Part shown: positions 54,374 to 64,000 of the stretch, in pieces | Layout: every line of letters starts with the position of its first letter | Numbering within the stretch: the stretch's first letter is position 1 | Origin: Kitasatospora mediocidica KCTC 9733 | GTDB taxonomy: Bacteria > Actinomycetota > Actinomycetes > Streptomycetales > Streptomycetaceae | Reading direction: 5' to 3' | DNA: 64,000 nucleotides | Assembly (NCBI RefSeq): GCF_000744225.1 | Contig: NZ_JQLN01000004.1 | Span: 558,001-622,000 of the forward strand | Notes under the pieces: model-generated | Databases searched by the model: none | What the model was told of the DNA's origin: nothing | What the model saw: only the letters and a program-made list of their open reading frames with translations | Program-made: the position numbers and the translations under genes

Positions 54374-55309
54374 TCAGACGCCGAGCGGTTCCCCGCTCTC
54401 GATCCGGACCCCACGTGCCCAGTCTGCCGCCCGCATCGGCTTCTTGCCCTGCGGCTGGACCTCGCCCAGCTCGATCTCATGGCTGCCGGTGCCGACCCGC
54501 ACGCTGTTCTTGCTCACGGCCAGCTCGCCGGGAGCCAGCTCGGTGGCGTCGGTCAGCAGCTTCACCGGGCCGGAGACCTTGAGCCGCTCGCCGCGGAAGG
54601 TGGTCCAGGCGCCGGGCGCGGGGGCGCAGCCGCGCACCAGGCGGTCGATCCGCAGGGCCGGGTGCGTCCAGTCGATCCGGGCGTCCTCGACGGTGATCTT
54701 GGGGGCGAGGGTGATGCCCTCGACGGGCTGCGGGACGGCCTGCAGAGCGCCTTCGGCGATGCCGTCCATGGTCGCGGTGAGCAGCCGCGCACCGGCGTGC
54801 GAGAGCCGGGTCAGCAACTCGCCGCTGGTGTCGGTGGGCCGGATCTCCTCGGTCAGGATGCCGAAGACCGGGCCGGAGTCCAGGCCCAGCTCGATCCGGA
54901 AGGTGGAGGCGCCGGTCACCTCGTCGCCGGCCAGCACCGCGTGCTGGACCGGGGCCGCGCCGCGCCAGGCGGGCAGCAGCGAGAAGTGCAGGTTGACCCA
55001 GCCGTGCCGCGGGATCGCCAGGGCCGGCTCACGCAGCAGCGCACCGTAGGCGACCACCGGGCAGCAGTCGGGCGCCAACTCGGCCAGCCGGGCCAGGAAC
55101 TCCGGCTCGCTGGGCTTCGCGGGCTTGAGGACCTCGATCCCCGCCTCCTGCGCGCGCTGCCCCACCGGACTGGCCACCAGCTTGCGGCCGCGCCCGGCGG
55201 GCGCGTCCGGGCGGGTCACCACGGCGACCACCTCGTGCTGGTCGGAGGCGAGCAGCGCCTCCAGGGCGGGGACGGCGACCTCGGGGGTTCCGGCGAAGAC
55301 GAGACGCAA
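54374..55309 (-). CDS. fmt: Methionyl-tRNA formyltransferase
   Basis: 311 residues from ATG 55309 ([20 protein letters not shown]). The formyl-transfer core is [20 protein letters not shown] with the SLLPxxxGxxP motif; the C-terminal OB-like domain runs [20 protein letters not shown] to the end. It formylates initiator Met-tRNA with 10-formyl-THF. Lies between def and rsmB, the classic def-fmt-rsmB order. Confidence 0.97.
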   Translation of the reverse strand: MRLVFAGTPEVAVPALEALLASDQHEVVAVVTRPDAPAGRGRKLVASPVGQRAQEAGIEVLKPAKPSEPEFLARLAELAPDCCPVVAYGALLREPALAIPRHGWVNLHFSLLPAWRGAAPVQHAVLAGDEVTGASTFRIELGLDSGPVFGILTEEIRPTDTSGELLTRLSHAGARLLTATMDGIAEGALQAVPQPVEGITLAPKITVEDARIDWTHPALRIDRLVRGCAPAPGAWTTFRGERLKVSGPVKLLTDATELAPGELAVSKNSVRVGTGSHEIELGEVQPQGKKPMRAADWARGVRIESGEPLGV

Positions 55310-55350
55310 GTCACGGGCCTTTCAAGAAGTGGAAGGGGAGTTGAGGAGCT

Positions 55351-55896
55351 TCAGCGGACCGCGCCGAAGGTGCTGTGCGGCGAGAGCCGTACCTCGGGGA
55401 CCGGGCCGCTGCCCCAGTCGGACTCGCGGATCGCCCGCAGGGCCTCCTTGCGCAGCTCGCGGTCCAGCCGGTCGATGAAGATGATCCCGTCCAGGTGGTC
55501 GGTCTCGTGCTGGATGCAGCGGGCCAGCAGCTGGGTGCCCTCGATGGTCACCGGGTCGCCGTACTCGTTGAAGCCCCGGGCCACCACGCCGTAGGCGCGC
55601 TTGGTGTCGAACCGCAGCCCGGGGAGCGAGAGGCAGCCCTCGGGGCCGTCCTGCTCCTCCTCGGTGAGCGACAGGTCGGGGTTGATCAGGTGCCCCACCA
55701 CGCCGTCCACGTGGTAGGTGAAGACCCGCAGCGAGACGCCGAGTTGGGGAGCGGCCAGGCCGGCGCCCGGGGCGTCGAGCATGGTCTCGGTCAAGTCCTT
55801 GACCAGGGTGCGCAGTTCCTTGTCGAACGTGGTCACCGGCTGTGCCGTGGCACGCAGGACCGGGTCGCCGAAGATCCGGATCGGCTGGATCGGCAC
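55351..55896 (-). CDS. def: Peptide deformylase
   Basis: GTG 55896 with GAGGAG nine bases upstream is preferred ([20 protein letters not shown]); a GTG at 55962 would add 22 residues. The three deformylase motifs are all present: [20 protein letters not shown] (Cys ligand) and [18 protein letters not shown] (HExxH-like zinc/iron site). It removes the formyl group from nascent proteins. It is 41 bases upstream of fmt, whose product adds the same group. Confidence 0.95.
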   Translation of the reverse strand: MPIQPIRIFGDPVLRATAQPVTTFDKELRTLVKDLTETMLDAPGAGLAAPQLGVSLRVFTYHVDGVVGHLINPDLSLTEEEQDGPEGCLSLPGLRFDTKRAYGVVARGFNEYGDPVTIEGTQLLARCIQHETDHLDGIIFIDRLDRELRKEALRAIRESDWGSGPVPEVRLSPHSTFGAVR

Positions 55897-56133
55897 GGTG
55901 GCGGGCTCCTCGTCGGGGTCGACTGCTCGGGTTCGCTGTTCCGGCTCGTTGCGCCGCAGCACATCAGTCTATGCGGTGCTCCGACCGGTCCGGTCGGCAG
56001 ATCTGGCATATCCCGGATCGACGCGACGCGTGACCCCGGACCCTGCTTCGGCGTTGGTCAAGTGAGATTGACCGTGAGTTCACCGGGCCGGCGCGAGGCC
56101 CCATTCACTTGCACGGAAGGTGGCCTGAGCACG

Positions 56134-56772
56134 ATGGCCGAGCAGATCAACCACGACACCCGGGCACGGGCGAGCCTGCACCTGCTGGTGCGCGACATCG
56201 AACGCGTCCGGCGCCAGGTCGACGCCCTGCGCACCCTCACCGCCCAGCTGGGCAACGTCTACCGGCCGCGTCGGCCCAGCAGCTCCGGCGGCTTCGTGGT
56301 GTACGGCAGGGCCCCGGCCCCGACCGTGCGCCTGGCCCAGGAGCTGCGCGAGAGCGTGGAGACGCTGGTGGCGGCGGCGGTCGAGTTCGACCGGGCGCTG
56401 GGCTTCTCCTGGGACTCGGTGGGCTCCGCCCTCGGGGTCACCAAGCAGGCGGTGCACCGGCGCTACGGCATGCGCCGCTCGGCGAGCGAGCTGCTGGGAG
56501 CGGCCGGTGCGCCGCTGGCCACGACGGTCCCGGCCCCGGGCGGGCCGCGCGACGACTGCCTGGCGGACGAGCAGGGCGCGATCGCCCCCGCGGCGCTGCG
56601 CGAGGAGCCTGCCCCGAGTCCGATGAATTCGAACGCGATGGGCCAGGCCGCGCTGGCTCAGGGCCCGCTGGCCGGCCCGAACCCGCTGGCGGCCGCTCCG
56701 CTGGCCCGGGCCGTCCCGGCGGCACGGCAGGGCGGCCTGCCGCAACACCCGGGGGCTCGCGTGGGCCGCTGA
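56134..56772 (+). CDS. Conserved actinobacterial protein with an HTH-like segment
   Basis: ATG 56134 gives 212 residues. The first 125 form helices ([38 protein letters not shown]) and contain [20 protein letters not shown], a helix-turn-helix-like stretch also seen in sigma-factor-type and transposon-resolvase HTHs. The last 85 residues are Ala/Pro/Gly-rich and probably disordered. I do not know its function. It is the only plus-strand gene of the housekeeping block between priA and def, convergent with priA by 50 bases. Confidence 0.7.
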   Translation: MAEQINHDTRARASLHLLVRDIERVRRQVDALRTLTAQLGNVYRPRRPSSSGGFVVYGRAPAPTVRLAQELRESVETLVAAAVEFDRALGFSWDSVGSALGVTKQAVHRRYGMRRSASELLGAAGAPLATTVPAPGGPRDDCLADEQGAIAPAALREEPAPSPMNSNAMGQAALAQGPLAGPNPLAAAPLARAVPAARQGGLPQHPGARVGR

Positions 56773-56822
56773 GCGCCCCACAACCACCGGAGTGCTCCAC
56801 CTGGGCCGCCCCCGGGAAGTGC

Positions 56823-58904
56823 TCAGCCGATGTCGACCGGGTCGATCCTGACCTTGACCGGATCGGGTGTGCGCAGCGCCACCCGGGCGATCTGCGCGGC
56901 CTTCAGCGCCGCTGCCAGTGCTCCGCCCTGACCGGGGTTCACCCGCAGCAGCGCACGCTCCTGCTCCTCGCCACGTCCCCCCGGGGCGGGGAGCGGGATC
57001 GGGCCCAGGACATCGGTCCCCTCCGGCAGCCTGGTGAGCGCCAGCAGATCGGCCACGGCGCTCGGCGAACCGGCCACCGAGGCCATCCGGGAGACCGGCG
57101 GGAAGTGCAGCTGGGCCCGTTCCTCCAGCTCCACCCCCGCGTGCCCGGCCGGGTCCCAGCGGACCAGCGCCTGCACCGGCCGCGCCGTCGGCTCCGCCAC
57201 GACCACCACCACACCGCCCTCGCCGGACGGCCTGACCAGCCCGGCCGCGGCCAGCCAGAGCCGCAGCGCCTCCTCACCGGCCCGCAGGTCGGGGCGGCCG
57301 AGCAGCGCCCAGCCGTCCAGCAGCAGCGCCGCCGCGTAGCCGCCCTCGGCCACCGGCTCGGCACCGGGCGTGCAGATCACCAGCGCGGGTTCCGGACCGA
57401 CGGTGGCCAGCACCGCGTCCCGCCCCGAGGTGCGCACCGGGGTCTGCGGGAACGCCTTGCCCAGCTCCTCCGCCGTCCGCCGGGCGCCGACCACCTGCGC
57501 CCGCAGCCGGAACGAGCCGCACTCGACGCAGTGCCAGTCCGCCTCCTCCACCCCGCACCAGGAGCAGCGCAGCTCCCGCCCGGCCGCGGTGGCCTCCAGC
57601 GGGCCGACGCAGTGCCGGCAGCGGGCCGGGGTCCGGCAGCGGTCGCAGGCCAGCCGCGGCACGTACCCGCGACGCGGCACCTGGACCAGCACCGGGCCGC
57701 TGCGCAGCGCGTCGCGGGCCACCTGCCAGGCGACCGAGGGCAGCCGGGCGGCCTGCGCGGCGGCGTCCCGCGCCTGGTCGCCGTCGCCGACGGTCCGCAC
57801 CCGCGGCGCGGCCTCGCGCACCACCGCCCGGTCGGCGGCCAGCGGCCGGGCCCAGCCGGTGCGCAGCAGCTGCGCGGCCTCGACGGTCATCGACAGGCCG
57901 CCGAGCAGCACCGCCGCGCCCTCCTCCGCGGCCCGCAGCAGCGCCACCTCGCGCACGTGCGGGTGCGGGGCGCGCGGGTCGCTGTGGCTGCTGTCGCCGT
58001 CCGACCAGACCACCACGAGTCCCAGGTCGCGCACCGGCGCGAAGATCGTCGCACGGGTGCCGATCGCGGCGCGCACCGAGCCGCGGCTGACGGTCAGCCA
58101 GCGGCGGTAGCGCTCCTTGGGGCCGAGATCGGCGGTCAGCGTGGCGTGCCGGCCGGGGCCGAGCAGCGCGGTCAGCGCCTCGTCGACCCGGGCCACCGCG
58201 CGCCCGTCCGGCAGCACCACGACGGCTCCGCGCCCGGCGGCCAGCGCGGCGGCGACGGCGCGCGCGATCTCGCCCGGCCAGTCGGGGCCGGGCAGCGCCG
58301 TCCAGACCGCCCGCGGCGCGTGGCCGGCGGCGAGCGAGGCGAGGAACTCGGCGCCGTGCGGGTAGCGGCTCCAGCTGCCGGGCTCCGGCGCGGCGGGGGG
58401 CGCGAGCGGCTCGGGCGACGGCTCCGCCTCGGCCTTGGCGTGCCGGGGCGGCACCGCGAGCTGGAGCACGTCGGCCAGCGTGCCGGCGTAGCGGTCGGCG
58501 ATCTTGCGGCTGAGCCGCAGCAGGGCGGGCGTCAGCACCCGCTCCGGGGAGAGCACCTGGGCCAGTGGGGCGAGCGGCCCGGCGTAGTCGCTGGCGGCGA
58601 GGCGCTCGACCACGAAGCCGTCGTGCAGCTCCCCGCCCTCACGCCGGCCGGCCACCACCCGGGCCCCGAACCGGACCCGGACCCGGGTGCCCGGCTGGGC
58701 GTCCTCGGCCATCGTGGCCGGCACCGCGTAGTCGAAGAACTGGTCGAGGTGGAGCAGGCCCTTGTCGACCACCACCCGCGCCACCGGGAGTTCGGCGGCA
58801 CGCTGCGCGCCGCGCCACGTCCGGGGCTTGGCCTTGCGCACCGTCTCCCGGATGAGCGCGAGCTGCTCGGGAGGCCCGCCGGCGGTGGGGTCGTCGGTGC
58901 TCAT
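56823..58904 (-). CDS. priA: Primosomal protein N' (PriA-like, actinobacterial)
   Basis: 693 residues from ATG 58904 (MSTDDPTAGGPPEQLALIRE). The 3'-DNA-binding domain has ARVVVDKGLLHLDQFFDYAV, followed by a winged helix; the helicase core is degenerate, with no GxGKT in the place of Walker A (GRGAVVVLPDGRAVARVDEA). Zinc motifs CDRCRTPARCRHC and RCSWCGVEEADWHCVECGSF are intact. As in other actinobacteria it should bind stalled forks but lack helicase activity. It follows metK, separated by a strong terminator. Confidence 0.93.
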   Translation of the reverse strand: MSTDDPTAGGPPEQLALIRETVRKAKPRTWRGAQRAAELPVARVVVDKGLLHLDQFFDYAVPATMAEDAQPGTRVRVRFGARVVAGRREGGELHDGFVVERLAASDYAGPLAPLAQVLSPERVLTPALLRLSRKIADRYAGTLADVLQLAVPPRHAKAEAEPSPEPLAPPAAPEPGSWSRYPHGAEFLASLAAGHAPRAVWTALPGPDWPGEIARAVAAALAAGRGAVVVLPDGRAVARVDEALTALLGPGRHATLTADLGPKERYRRWLTVSRGSVRAAIGTRATIFAPVRDLGLVVVWSDGDSSHSDPRAPHPHVREVALLRAAEEGAAVLLGGLSMTVEAAQLLRTGWARPLAADRAVVREAAPRVRTVGDGDQARDAAAQAARLPSVAWQVARDALRSGPVLVQVPRRGYVPRLACDRCRTPARCRHCVGPLEATAAGRELRCSWCGVEEADWHCVECGSFRLRAQVVGARRTAEELGKAFPQTPVRTSGRDAVLATVGPEPALVICTPGAEPVAEGGYAAALLLDGWALLGRPDLRAGEEALRLWLAAAGLVRPSGEGGVVVVVAEPTARPVQALVRWDPAGHAGVELEERAQLHFPPVSRMASVAGSPSAVADLLALTRLPEGTDVLGPIPLPAPGGRGEEQERALLRVNPGQGGALAAALKAAQIARVALRTPDPVKVRIDPVDIG

Positions 58905-58939
58905 GAATCCAGTCGTACCAGAAAGCTCTGACAGAAACG

Positions 58940-58984
58940 CCGCGGGCGGCGGCCACCCCGGCTGGGGGTGGCCGCCGCCCGCGG
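58940..58984 (-). terminator. Strong hairpin after metK
   Basis: ccgcgggcggcggccacccc pairs with its complement at 58965-58984 over 20 bases with a short loop, immediately after the metK stop at 58997 and before priA. Confidence 0.9.
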
Positions 58985-58996
58985 ATCAGACGCGTG

Positions 58997-60205
58997 TCAC
59001 GCGCCCGCGGCGGCCTTCAGCAGCTCCGCGCGGTCGGTGCGCTCCCAGGTGAAGTCCGGCAGCTCACGGCCGAAGTGGCCGTAGGCGGCGGTCTGGGCGT
59101 AGATCGGGCGCAGCAGGTCCAGGTCGCGGATGATCGCGGCCGGGCGCAGGTCGAAGACCTGGGTGACGGCCTCCTGGATCTTCAGCACCGGGACGGTCTC
59201 GGTGCCGAAGGTCTCCACGAACAGGCCCACCGGCTCGGCCTTGCCGATCGCGTACGCGACCTGCACCTCGGCGCGGGTGGCCAGGCCCGCCGCGACGATG
59301 TTCTTCGCGACCCAGCGCATCGCGTAGGCGGCCGAGCGGTCGACCTTGGACGGGTCCTTGCCCGAGAAGGCACCGCCACCGTGCCGGGCCATGCCGCCGT
59401 AGGTGTCGATGATGATCTTGCGACCGGTCAGGCCGGCGTCGCCCATCGGGCCGCCGATCTCGAAGCGGCCGGTCGGGTTGACCAGCAGCCGGTAGTCGCC
59501 GACCTCCAGGTCGATGCCGTCCTCGGCGAGGCGCTTGAGCTCCGGCTCCACGACGAACTCGCGGATGTCGGGCGCGAGCAGCGAATCGAGGTCGATGTCG
59601 CTGGCGTGCTGCGAGGAGACCACGACGGTGTCCAGACGGACCGCCTTGTCGCCGTCGTACTCGATGGTGACCTGGGTCTTGCCGTCGGGGCGCAGGTAGG
59701 GGATGGTCCCGTTCTTGCGCACCTCGGAGAGCCGACGCGACAGGCGGTGCGCCAGGGTGATCGGCAGCGGCATCAGCTCGGGCGTGTCGGTGCACGCGTA
59801 ACCGAACATCAGGCCCTGGTCGCCGGCGCCCTGGCGGTCAAGGTCGTCCTCGTCGCCGTCCACGCGCGCCTCGTACGCGGTGTCGACACCCTGGGCGATG
59901 TCCGGGGACTGCGCGCCGATGGACACCGAGACGCCACAGGAGGCGCCGTCGAAGCCCTTCTTCGAGCTGTCGTAGCCGATCTCCAGGATCTTCTCGCGCA
60001 CCAGCTGCGCGATCGGCGCATACGCCTTCGTGGTCACCTCGCCGGCGATGTGCACCAGGCCGGTGGTGATCAGCGTCTCCACGGCGACCCGGGAGGTCGG
60101 GTCGTCCTTGAGGAGGGCGTCGAGAATGGTGTCGCTGATCTGGTCAGCGATCTTGTCGGGGTGTCCCTCGGTGACGGACTCCGACGTGAACAGGCGGCGA
60201 GACAC
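58997..60205 (-). CDS. metK: S-adenosylmethionine synthetase
   Basis: 402 residues from GTG 60205 ([20 protein letters not shown]). Signature [11 protein letters not shown] (active-site His/Asp), [19 protein letters not shown] (methionine site), and [20 protein letters not shown] (P-loop-like signature 2) are perfect. It makes SAM from Met and ATP for methylation, including all the methyltransferases in this window. Flanked by a 150-base leader after coaBC; no SAM-riboswitch-like structure was recognised there. Confidence 0.97.
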   Translation of the reverse strand: MSRRLFTSESVTEGHPDKIADQISDTILDALLKDDPTSRVAVETLITTGLVHIAGEVTTKAYAPIAQLVREKILEIGYDSSKKGFDGASCGVSVSIGAQSPDIAQGVDTAYEARVDGDEDDLDRQGAGDQGLMFGYACTDTPELMPLPITLAHRLSRRLSEVRKNGTIPYLRPDGKTQVTIEYDGDKAVRLDTVVVSSQHASDIDLDSLLAPDIREFVVEPELKRLAEDGIDLEVGDYRLLVNPTGRFEIGGPMGDAGLTGRKIIIDTYGGMARHGGGAFSGKDPSKVDRSAAYAMRWVAKNIVAAGLATRAEVQVAYAIGKAEPVGLFVETFGTETVPVLKIQEAVTQVFDLRPAAIIRDLDLLRPIYAQTAAYGHFGRELPDFTWERTDRAELLKAAAGA

Positions 60206-60354
60206 AGCGCTCCCTGGGGTTGCAGCGGCTGCTGACTGAACGCTCCCGGCCGGGCCGGGGCATCCGGAAAGACTTGATGCCTGGAGTGTAACGGGCGGGT
60301 ACCGACGTTCGACACTGTCTTCAACAGTTCGCTCGGTCCCGTCTCACCCACTGG

Positions 60355-61557
60355 TCACGTCAGTCGCGGCACCACCAGGTCCCACAGGAGGTCCGCCAGG
60401 GCCTCCTTCGGACCGTGCGGGACCACCGTCTCGGAGCCGTCTGAGCCCAGGATGACGGCTTCGTTCGTATCGGCACCGAAGGCCCGGCCCTCGCCGACCT
60501 CGTTCACCACCAACAGGTCGCAGCCTTTTCGGGCGAGCTTGGCCCGTCCGTGTTCCAGGGCGTGGTCGGTCTCGGCGGCGAAGCCCACCACCACCTGGGC
60601 CGGGGACGCCCGGTGCGTGGCCAGTTCCACCAGGATGTCGGGGTTGCGCACCAGAGCGACCGGCGCGGGCTCGGCCCCCTCGACCTTCTTGATCTTGACG
60701 GCGGCGTACTCGGCGGGCCGGAAGTCGGCCACCGCGGCGGCCATCACCACCACGTCGGCGTCGGCCGCGGCCTTGAGCGCGGCCTCGCGCAGCTGGAGCG
60801 CGGTCGAGACCTTCACCACATCGACGCCGGCCGGGTCCGGGAGTTCGGTGTTGGCGGCCAGCAGGGTGACCCGGGCGCCGCGCGCCGCGGCGGTGGCGGC
60901 CAGCGCGTAGCCCTGCTTGCCGGAGGAGATGTTGCCCAGGAAGCGCACCGGGTCCAGCGGCTCGCGGGTGCCGCCGCCGGAGACCACCACGTGACGTCCG
61001 GCCAGGTCCAGCGGCAGGGCGCCGCGGGCCAGCACCAGCCGGCAGGCCTCGAAGATCGCGCCCGGGTCGGGCAGCCGGCCCTTGCCGGTGTCCACCCCGG
61101 TCAGCCGGCCGACCGCGGGCTCCAACACGATCGCGCCACGCCGGCGCAGCGTGGCGACGTTCTCCTGGGTGGCGGGGTGCTCCCACATCTCGGTGTGCAT
61201 CGCCGGGGCGAAGACCACCGGACAGCGCGCGGTCAGGAGCGTGTTGGTCAGCAGGTCGTCGGCCAGGCCGTGGGCGGCCTTGGCGAGCAGGTCGGCGGTG
61301 GCGGGGGCGACCACGACCAGGTCGGCCTGCTGCCCGATCCGCACGTGCGGGACCTCGTGCACCCGCTCCCAGGTCTCGGTGGCCGCCGGACGGCCGGACA
61401 GCGCGGCCCAGGTCGCCTCGCCGACGAAGTGCAGCGACGCCGCGGTGGGCACCACGGTGACCTGGTGGCCGGACTCGGTGAACCGGCGGAGCAGCTCGCA
61501 GGCCTTGTAGGCGGCGATCCCGCCGCTGACTCCGAGGACGACACGGGGCTGGTGCAT
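60355..61557 (-). CDS. coaBC: Bifunctional phosphopantothenoylcysteine decarboxylase/synthetase
   Basis: ATG 61557 (MHQPRVVLGVSGGIAAYKAC) gives 400 residues. The CoaC half has the flavin site GVSGGIAAYKACELL and APAMHTEMWEHPATQEN; the CoaB half has VVSGGGTREPLDPVRFLGN and SSGKQGYALAATAA, and AAVADFRPAEYAAVKIKK. It performs two steps of coenzyme A synthesis. It follows rpoZ, from which it is separated by a hairpin. Confidence 0.95.
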   Translation of the reverse strand: MHQPRVVLGVSGGIAAYKACELLRRFTESGHQVTVVPTAASLHFVGEATWAALSGRPAATETWERVHEVPHVRIGQQADLVVVAPATADLLAKAAHGLADDLLTNTLLTARCPVVFAPAMHTEMWEHPATQENVATLRRRGAIVLEPAVGRLTGVDTGKGRLPDPGAIFEACRLVLARGALPLDLAGRHVVVSGGGTREPLDPVRFLGNISSGKQGYALAATAAARGARVTLLAANTELPDPAGVDVVKVSTALQLREAALKAAADADVVVMAAAVADFRPAEYAAVKIKKVEGAEPAPVALVRNPDILVELATHRASPAQVVVGFAAETDHALEHGRAKLARKGCDLLVVNEVGEGRAFGADTNEAVILGSDGSETVVPHGPKEALADLLWDLVVPRLT

Positions 61558-61622
61558 GGGCTGGTCCACTCCTCCACTGGGGCTGGTGATCACCCTACGG
61601 CCCTGGTCGAACGGGCAGACGC

Positions 61623-61657
61623 GAAGGGCCCGCCGGAGGATCTCCGGCGGGCCCTTC
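61623..61657 (-). terminator. Hairpin after rpoZ
   Basis: gaagggcccgccgga and tccggcgggcccttc form a perfect 15-base stem around a five-base loop, between rpoZ and coaBC. Confidence 0.85.
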
Positions 61658-61669
61658 ACTGACGAAACA

Positions 61670-61936
61670 TCAGGCGACGTCGACGGCCTCGGCCGTGAGC
61701 ATGCCGGCGTTGATCTCGCGCAGCGCGATCGACAGCGGCTTCTCGTGCACGTGGGTGTCGACCAGCGGGCCGACGTACTCCAGGAGGCCCTCACCGAGCT
61801 GCGAGTAGTAAGCGTTGATCTGACGCGCGCGCTTGGCGGCGTAGATGACCAGGCTGTACTTCGAGTCGGTGGCCTCAAGCAGCTCGTCGATCGGCGGGTT
61901 GATGATGCCCTCGGGAGCAGTCATGGAAGAGGACAC
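61670..61936 (-). CDS. rpoZ: RNA polymerase omega subunit
   Basis: 88 residues from GTG 61936 with GGAAGG upstream. [40 protein letters not shown] and [20 protein letters not shown] are the streptomycete omega sequence. It supports assembly of RNA polymerase. Lies between gmk and coaBC in the order conserved in actinobacteria. Confidence 0.97.
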   Translation of the reverse strand: MSSSMTAPEGIINPPIDELLEATDSKYSLVIYAAKRARQINAYYSQLGEGLLEYVGPLVDTHVHEKPLSIALREINAGMLTAEAVDVA

Positions 61937-61987
61937 GCGAAAACCTTCCGAAAGAATGGAAAAACTGAAATCTCAGTGAGCTGGCTC

Positions 61988-62031
61988 GATCTGATCGGAT
62001 CCGGAAAGATCACCATCAGAAAGATCAGATC
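61988..62031 (-). terminator. Possible weak hairpin between gmk and rpoZ
   Basis: gatctgatc (61988-61996) and gatcagatc (62023-62031) are complementary, with a 26-base loop that itself contains gatc-rich repeats. It overlaps the gmk stop codon. Stem length and loop size make termination uncertain. Confidence 0.3.
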
Positions 62032-62587
62032 AGGCTACACCGAGCAAGGTTAGCAGTTCGGCCGCCACCTGCTCGACGGAGGTGTTGACCAGCGTGGTGT
62101 CGAACTCCGGCTCGGCCGCCAGTTCGACCTTCGCCGCCGACAGCCGCTGCTCGATCACGTCCCGCGCCTCGGTGCCGCGGCCGGTGAGCCGGCGGACCAG
62201 CTCGTCCCAGCTCGGCGGGGCCAGGAAGACCAGCTGCGCCTCGGGCATCGACTCCCGCACCTGGCGGGCGCCCTGCAGGTCGATCTCCAGCAGCACGGGC
62301 TCACCGCGCTCCAGCCGCTCCTGCACCGCCGAGCGCGGCGTGCCGTAGCGGTTGCCGGCGAACACCGCCCACTCCAGCAGTTCGCCGTTCGCGATCAGCT
62401 TGTCGAACTCGTCGTTGTCGACGAAGTGGTAATGGACCCCGTGCTGCTCGCCGGGCCTCGGGTGGCGGGTCGTCGCCGACACCGAGAGCCAGACCTCGGG
62501 GTGCTGCTGCCTCATATGAGCGACGACCGTGCTCTTGCCGACCCCCGAAGGGCCGGAGAGCACGGTCAGCCGCGGACGTTCACTCAT
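62030..62587 (-). CDS. gmk: Guanylate kinase
   Basis: ATG 62587 ([20 protein letters not shown]) gives 185 residues. P-loop [12 protein letters not shown]-binding [20 protein letters not shown] and [13 protein letters not shown], and the late [13 protein letters not shown] are typical. It phosphorylates GMP to GDP. Upstream lies mihF, downstream rpoZ. Confidence 0.97.
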   Translation of the reverse strand: MSERPRLTVLSGPSGVGKSTVVAHMRQQHPEVWLSVSATTRHPRPGEQHGVHYHFVDNDEFDKLIANGELLEWAVFAGNRYGTPRSAVQERLERGEPVLLEIDLQGARQVRESMPEAQLVFLAPPSWDELVRRLTGRGTEARDVIEQRLSAAKVELAAEPEFDTTLVNTSVEQVAAELLTLLGVA

Positions 62588-62635
62588 GCCCCGATTATCC
62601 CGGATCGCGGACGAACCGGAGACCACCGGGTGGCG

Positions 62636-62962
62636 TCAGGATGCAGCGCCGCCGAACTCGCGCTCCAAGGAGGCGATCTGGTTGGTACCGAGGCCGCGAA
62701 CCCGACGGCTCTCGCTGATGCCGAGCCGCTCCATGATCTGCTTGGCGCGGACCTTGCCGACACCGGGAAGGCTCTCCAGTAGTGCGGAGACCTTCATCTT
62801 GCCGATGACCTCGTTGTCGGCCTTGCCGGCCTTGATCACCTCGTGCAGGGAGGCTCCGGAGTGCTTGAGCCGGTTCTTCACCTCGGCGCGCTCCCGGCGA
62901 GCCTCGGCGGCCTTGGCCAGCGCAGCGGTGCGCTGTTCAGGGGTAAGGGGCGGAAGAGCCAC
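62636..62962 (-). CDS. mihF: Integration host factor, actinobacterial type (mIHF/sIHF)
   Basis: GTG 62962 with GAGGTG seven bases upstream gives 108 residues (MALPPLTPEQRTAALAKAAE). A long N-terminal helix is followed by the helix-two-turns-helix domain with SALLESLPGVGKVRAKQIME and LGISESRRVRGLGTNQIASL. It bends DNA and organises the nucleoid in streptomycetes. A longer frame up to 63106 has unrelated content. Confidence 0.95.
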   Translation of the reverse strand: MALPPLTPEQRTAALAKAAEARRERAEVKNRLKHSGASLHEVIKAGKADNEVIGKMKVSALLESLPGVGKVRAKQIMERLGISESRRVRGLGTNQIASLEREFGGAAS

Positions 62963-63154
62963 GCCGTTCACCTCAGGGTCTGGAAGGAAATGAAGTGCTA
63001 GGACAGGTAGTACCAGGGGCCTGCCGACGTCGCTGGGACTACGGCCGAAGTGCGGCCACGCCGCTCTGACCTGCAAGAGCAACGAGAATCGCGCCTCCAA
63101 GGGCACCTACCGCCGGACACTACCCGCATTGCGCGCCCGCGTCAGGAAAAGAAG

Positions 63155-63196
63155 CCGAAAAGTCCTGGTCAGCCTAGGTAGGCCAGGACTTTTCGG
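63155..63196 (-). terminator. Terminator between pyrF and mihF
   Basis: ccgaaaagtcctgg and ccaggacttttcgg make a perfect 14-base stem with a 14-base loop containing cctagg, 50 bases after the pyrF stop. Confidence 0.8.
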
Positions 63197-63246
63197 GAGA
63201 AATCGGCCGGGTTTGGCCCCTGTTCGTCAAACGACTGTGACGACCC

Positions 63247-64000
63247 TCACATCGCCGCCGCCGCGTACTCCTCCACGAAGCGCTGCGCGGCCTGGCGCAG
63301 CGCGTTCACCGACGGCCCGTGCTTGAGCACGTCGCGGCTGACGCTGGGGACCACGTTGCGGACCTCGGCGCCGAAGACCCGCGGCAGGTCGGCCATGGTC
63401 GCTCCCTGGGCACCGATCCCGGGAGCCAGCAGGGGTCCGTTGATCGCCAGGTCGGCGCCCGCGTCGGCCAGCGTCGCCCCGACCACCGCACCGAAGGAGC
63501 CCAGCGGCTCGGCGCCCTTGTTCTCCGCCGCCAGCCGGTTCAGCACCCCCTGCGCCACGCTCACGCCGTCCGGGCCGACGGCGCGCTGCACCTCGAAGCC
63601 CTCGGGGTTGGAGGTCAGGGCCAGCGCGAAGACGCCGGCGTCGCTCGCCCGGGCCAGGTCCAGCGCGGGCTGCAGCGAGCCGAAGCCCAGGTACGGGCTG
63701 ACCGTCACCGCGTCCGAGAAGAGCGGGCTGCCGGGCGACAGGAAGGCCTCGGCGTAGGCGGCCATGGTGGAGCCGATGTCGCCGCGCTTGGCATCCATCA
63801 GCACCAGCGCGCCGGCCGCCCGGGCGTCGGCCACGCTCCGCTCCAGGACGGCGACGCCCTTGCTGCCGAAGCGCTCGAAGAAGGCGGCCTGCGGCTTGAG
63901 CACGGCGACCCGGTCGGCCAGCGCCTCGACCACCGTGCGGCTGAAGGTCTCCAGGCCGGCCAGGTCGTCGCCCAGCCCCCAGGCGGAGAGCAGCGCGGCG
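63247..64000 (-). CDS. pyrF: Orotidine 5'-phosphate decarboxylase (5' end outside window)
   Basis: The frame runs off the right edge, so the N-terminus is missing; about 250 residues are visible. The key motif is LVLMDAKRGDIGSTMAAYAE (Asp-Lys-x-x-Asp), followed by VTVSPYLGFGSLQPALDLA and LAPGIGAQGATMADLPRVFG, diagnostic of the type 2 enzyme. It makes UMP from OMP in pyrimidine synthesis. The order pyrF-mihF-gmk-rpoZ is conserved in streptomycetes. Confidence 0.95.
   Translation of the reverse strand, partial: AALLSAWGLGDDLAGLETFSRTVVEALADRVAVLKPQAAFFERFGSKGVAVLERSVADARAAGALVLMDAKRGDIGSTMAAYAEAFLSPGSPLFSDAVTVSPYLGFGSLQPALDLARASDAGVFALALTSNPEGFEVQRAVGPDGVSVAQGVLNRLAAENKGAEPLGSFGAVVGATLADAGADLAINGPLLAPGIGAQGATMADLPRVFGAEVRNVVPSVSRDVLKHGPSVNALRQAAQRFVEEYAAAAM

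Noticed and set aside
56109..58931. Plus-strand frame of 940 codons opposite priA
   Set aside because: It is a GC-driven shadow; priA zinc motifs and length fit the minus strand.
60206..60354. SAM riboswitch upstream of metK
   Set aside because: The leader is short and I found no fold or conserved core of any SAM riboswitch class.

Overview
This window comes from a high-GC Gram-positive actinomycete, almost certainly a member of the Streptomycetaceae (Streptomyces or Kitasatospora type). The right part holds a housekeeping block in the order and with the sequences familiar from that family: pyrF, mihF, gmk, rpoZ, coaBC, metK, priA, def, fmt, rsmB and rpe, all on the minus strand, with actinobacterial hallmarks such as a helicase-degenerate PriA and a mihF/sIHF DNA-binding protein. 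Many starts are GTG and ribosome binding sites are purine-rich.

Region A (1-33.5 kb) is an accessory, defence-rich island. It opens with a large minus-strand STAND ATPase running off the left edge and a 3' tRNA-Thr-like fragment. An IS4-family element follows, inserted into an endonuclease/exonuclease/phosphatase-family gene, next to a frameshifted 2H-type gene. A Shedu-type nuclease gene comes next, then two unrecognised genes, an orphan DnaX C-terminal domain, and remnants of an istB and an IS1380 transposase gene. A DUF4365/NB-ARC/TPR STAND protein follows, whose 3' end has been cut by a full IS1380-family element. That element also supplies the stop codon of the next, convergent gene.

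The centrepiece is a minus-strand run from 31.7 to 17.6 kb, mostly with 4-base start/stop overlaps. In transcription order it encodes a Trypco1-type protein, a trypsin-STAND-WD40 protein, a Z1 ATPase, a PD-(D/E)XK (DUF4420-type) nuclease, a MORC/MutL-like GHKL ATPase, an unknown protein, an N-domain fused to a cytosine-5 methyltransferase-like domain without its catalytic cysteine, and an apparently active cytosine-5 methyltransferase. A Vsr-family endonuclease is divergent from the start of this run, followed by a convergent AbrB-type gene. The core resembles the MORC/Z1/Vsr restriction-modification class known from comparative genomics; the protease-STAND module joined to it makes the whole unusual.

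Region B (33.6-52.8 kb) returns to chromosomal genes: pirin, rpe, a ketoacyl synthase, a methyltransferase and an aldo/keto reductase, then a protein O-mannosyltransferase next to a very large LPXTG-anchored DUF11-repeat surface protein. A fasciclin lipoprotein and a drug-type ABC exporter follow, the exporter divergent from a TetR regulator with clear paired operators. Region C (52.8-64 kb) is the conserved housekeeping block, punctuated by strong hairpin terminators.

No rRNA, intact tRNA, CRISPR array or integrase gene was found in the window.
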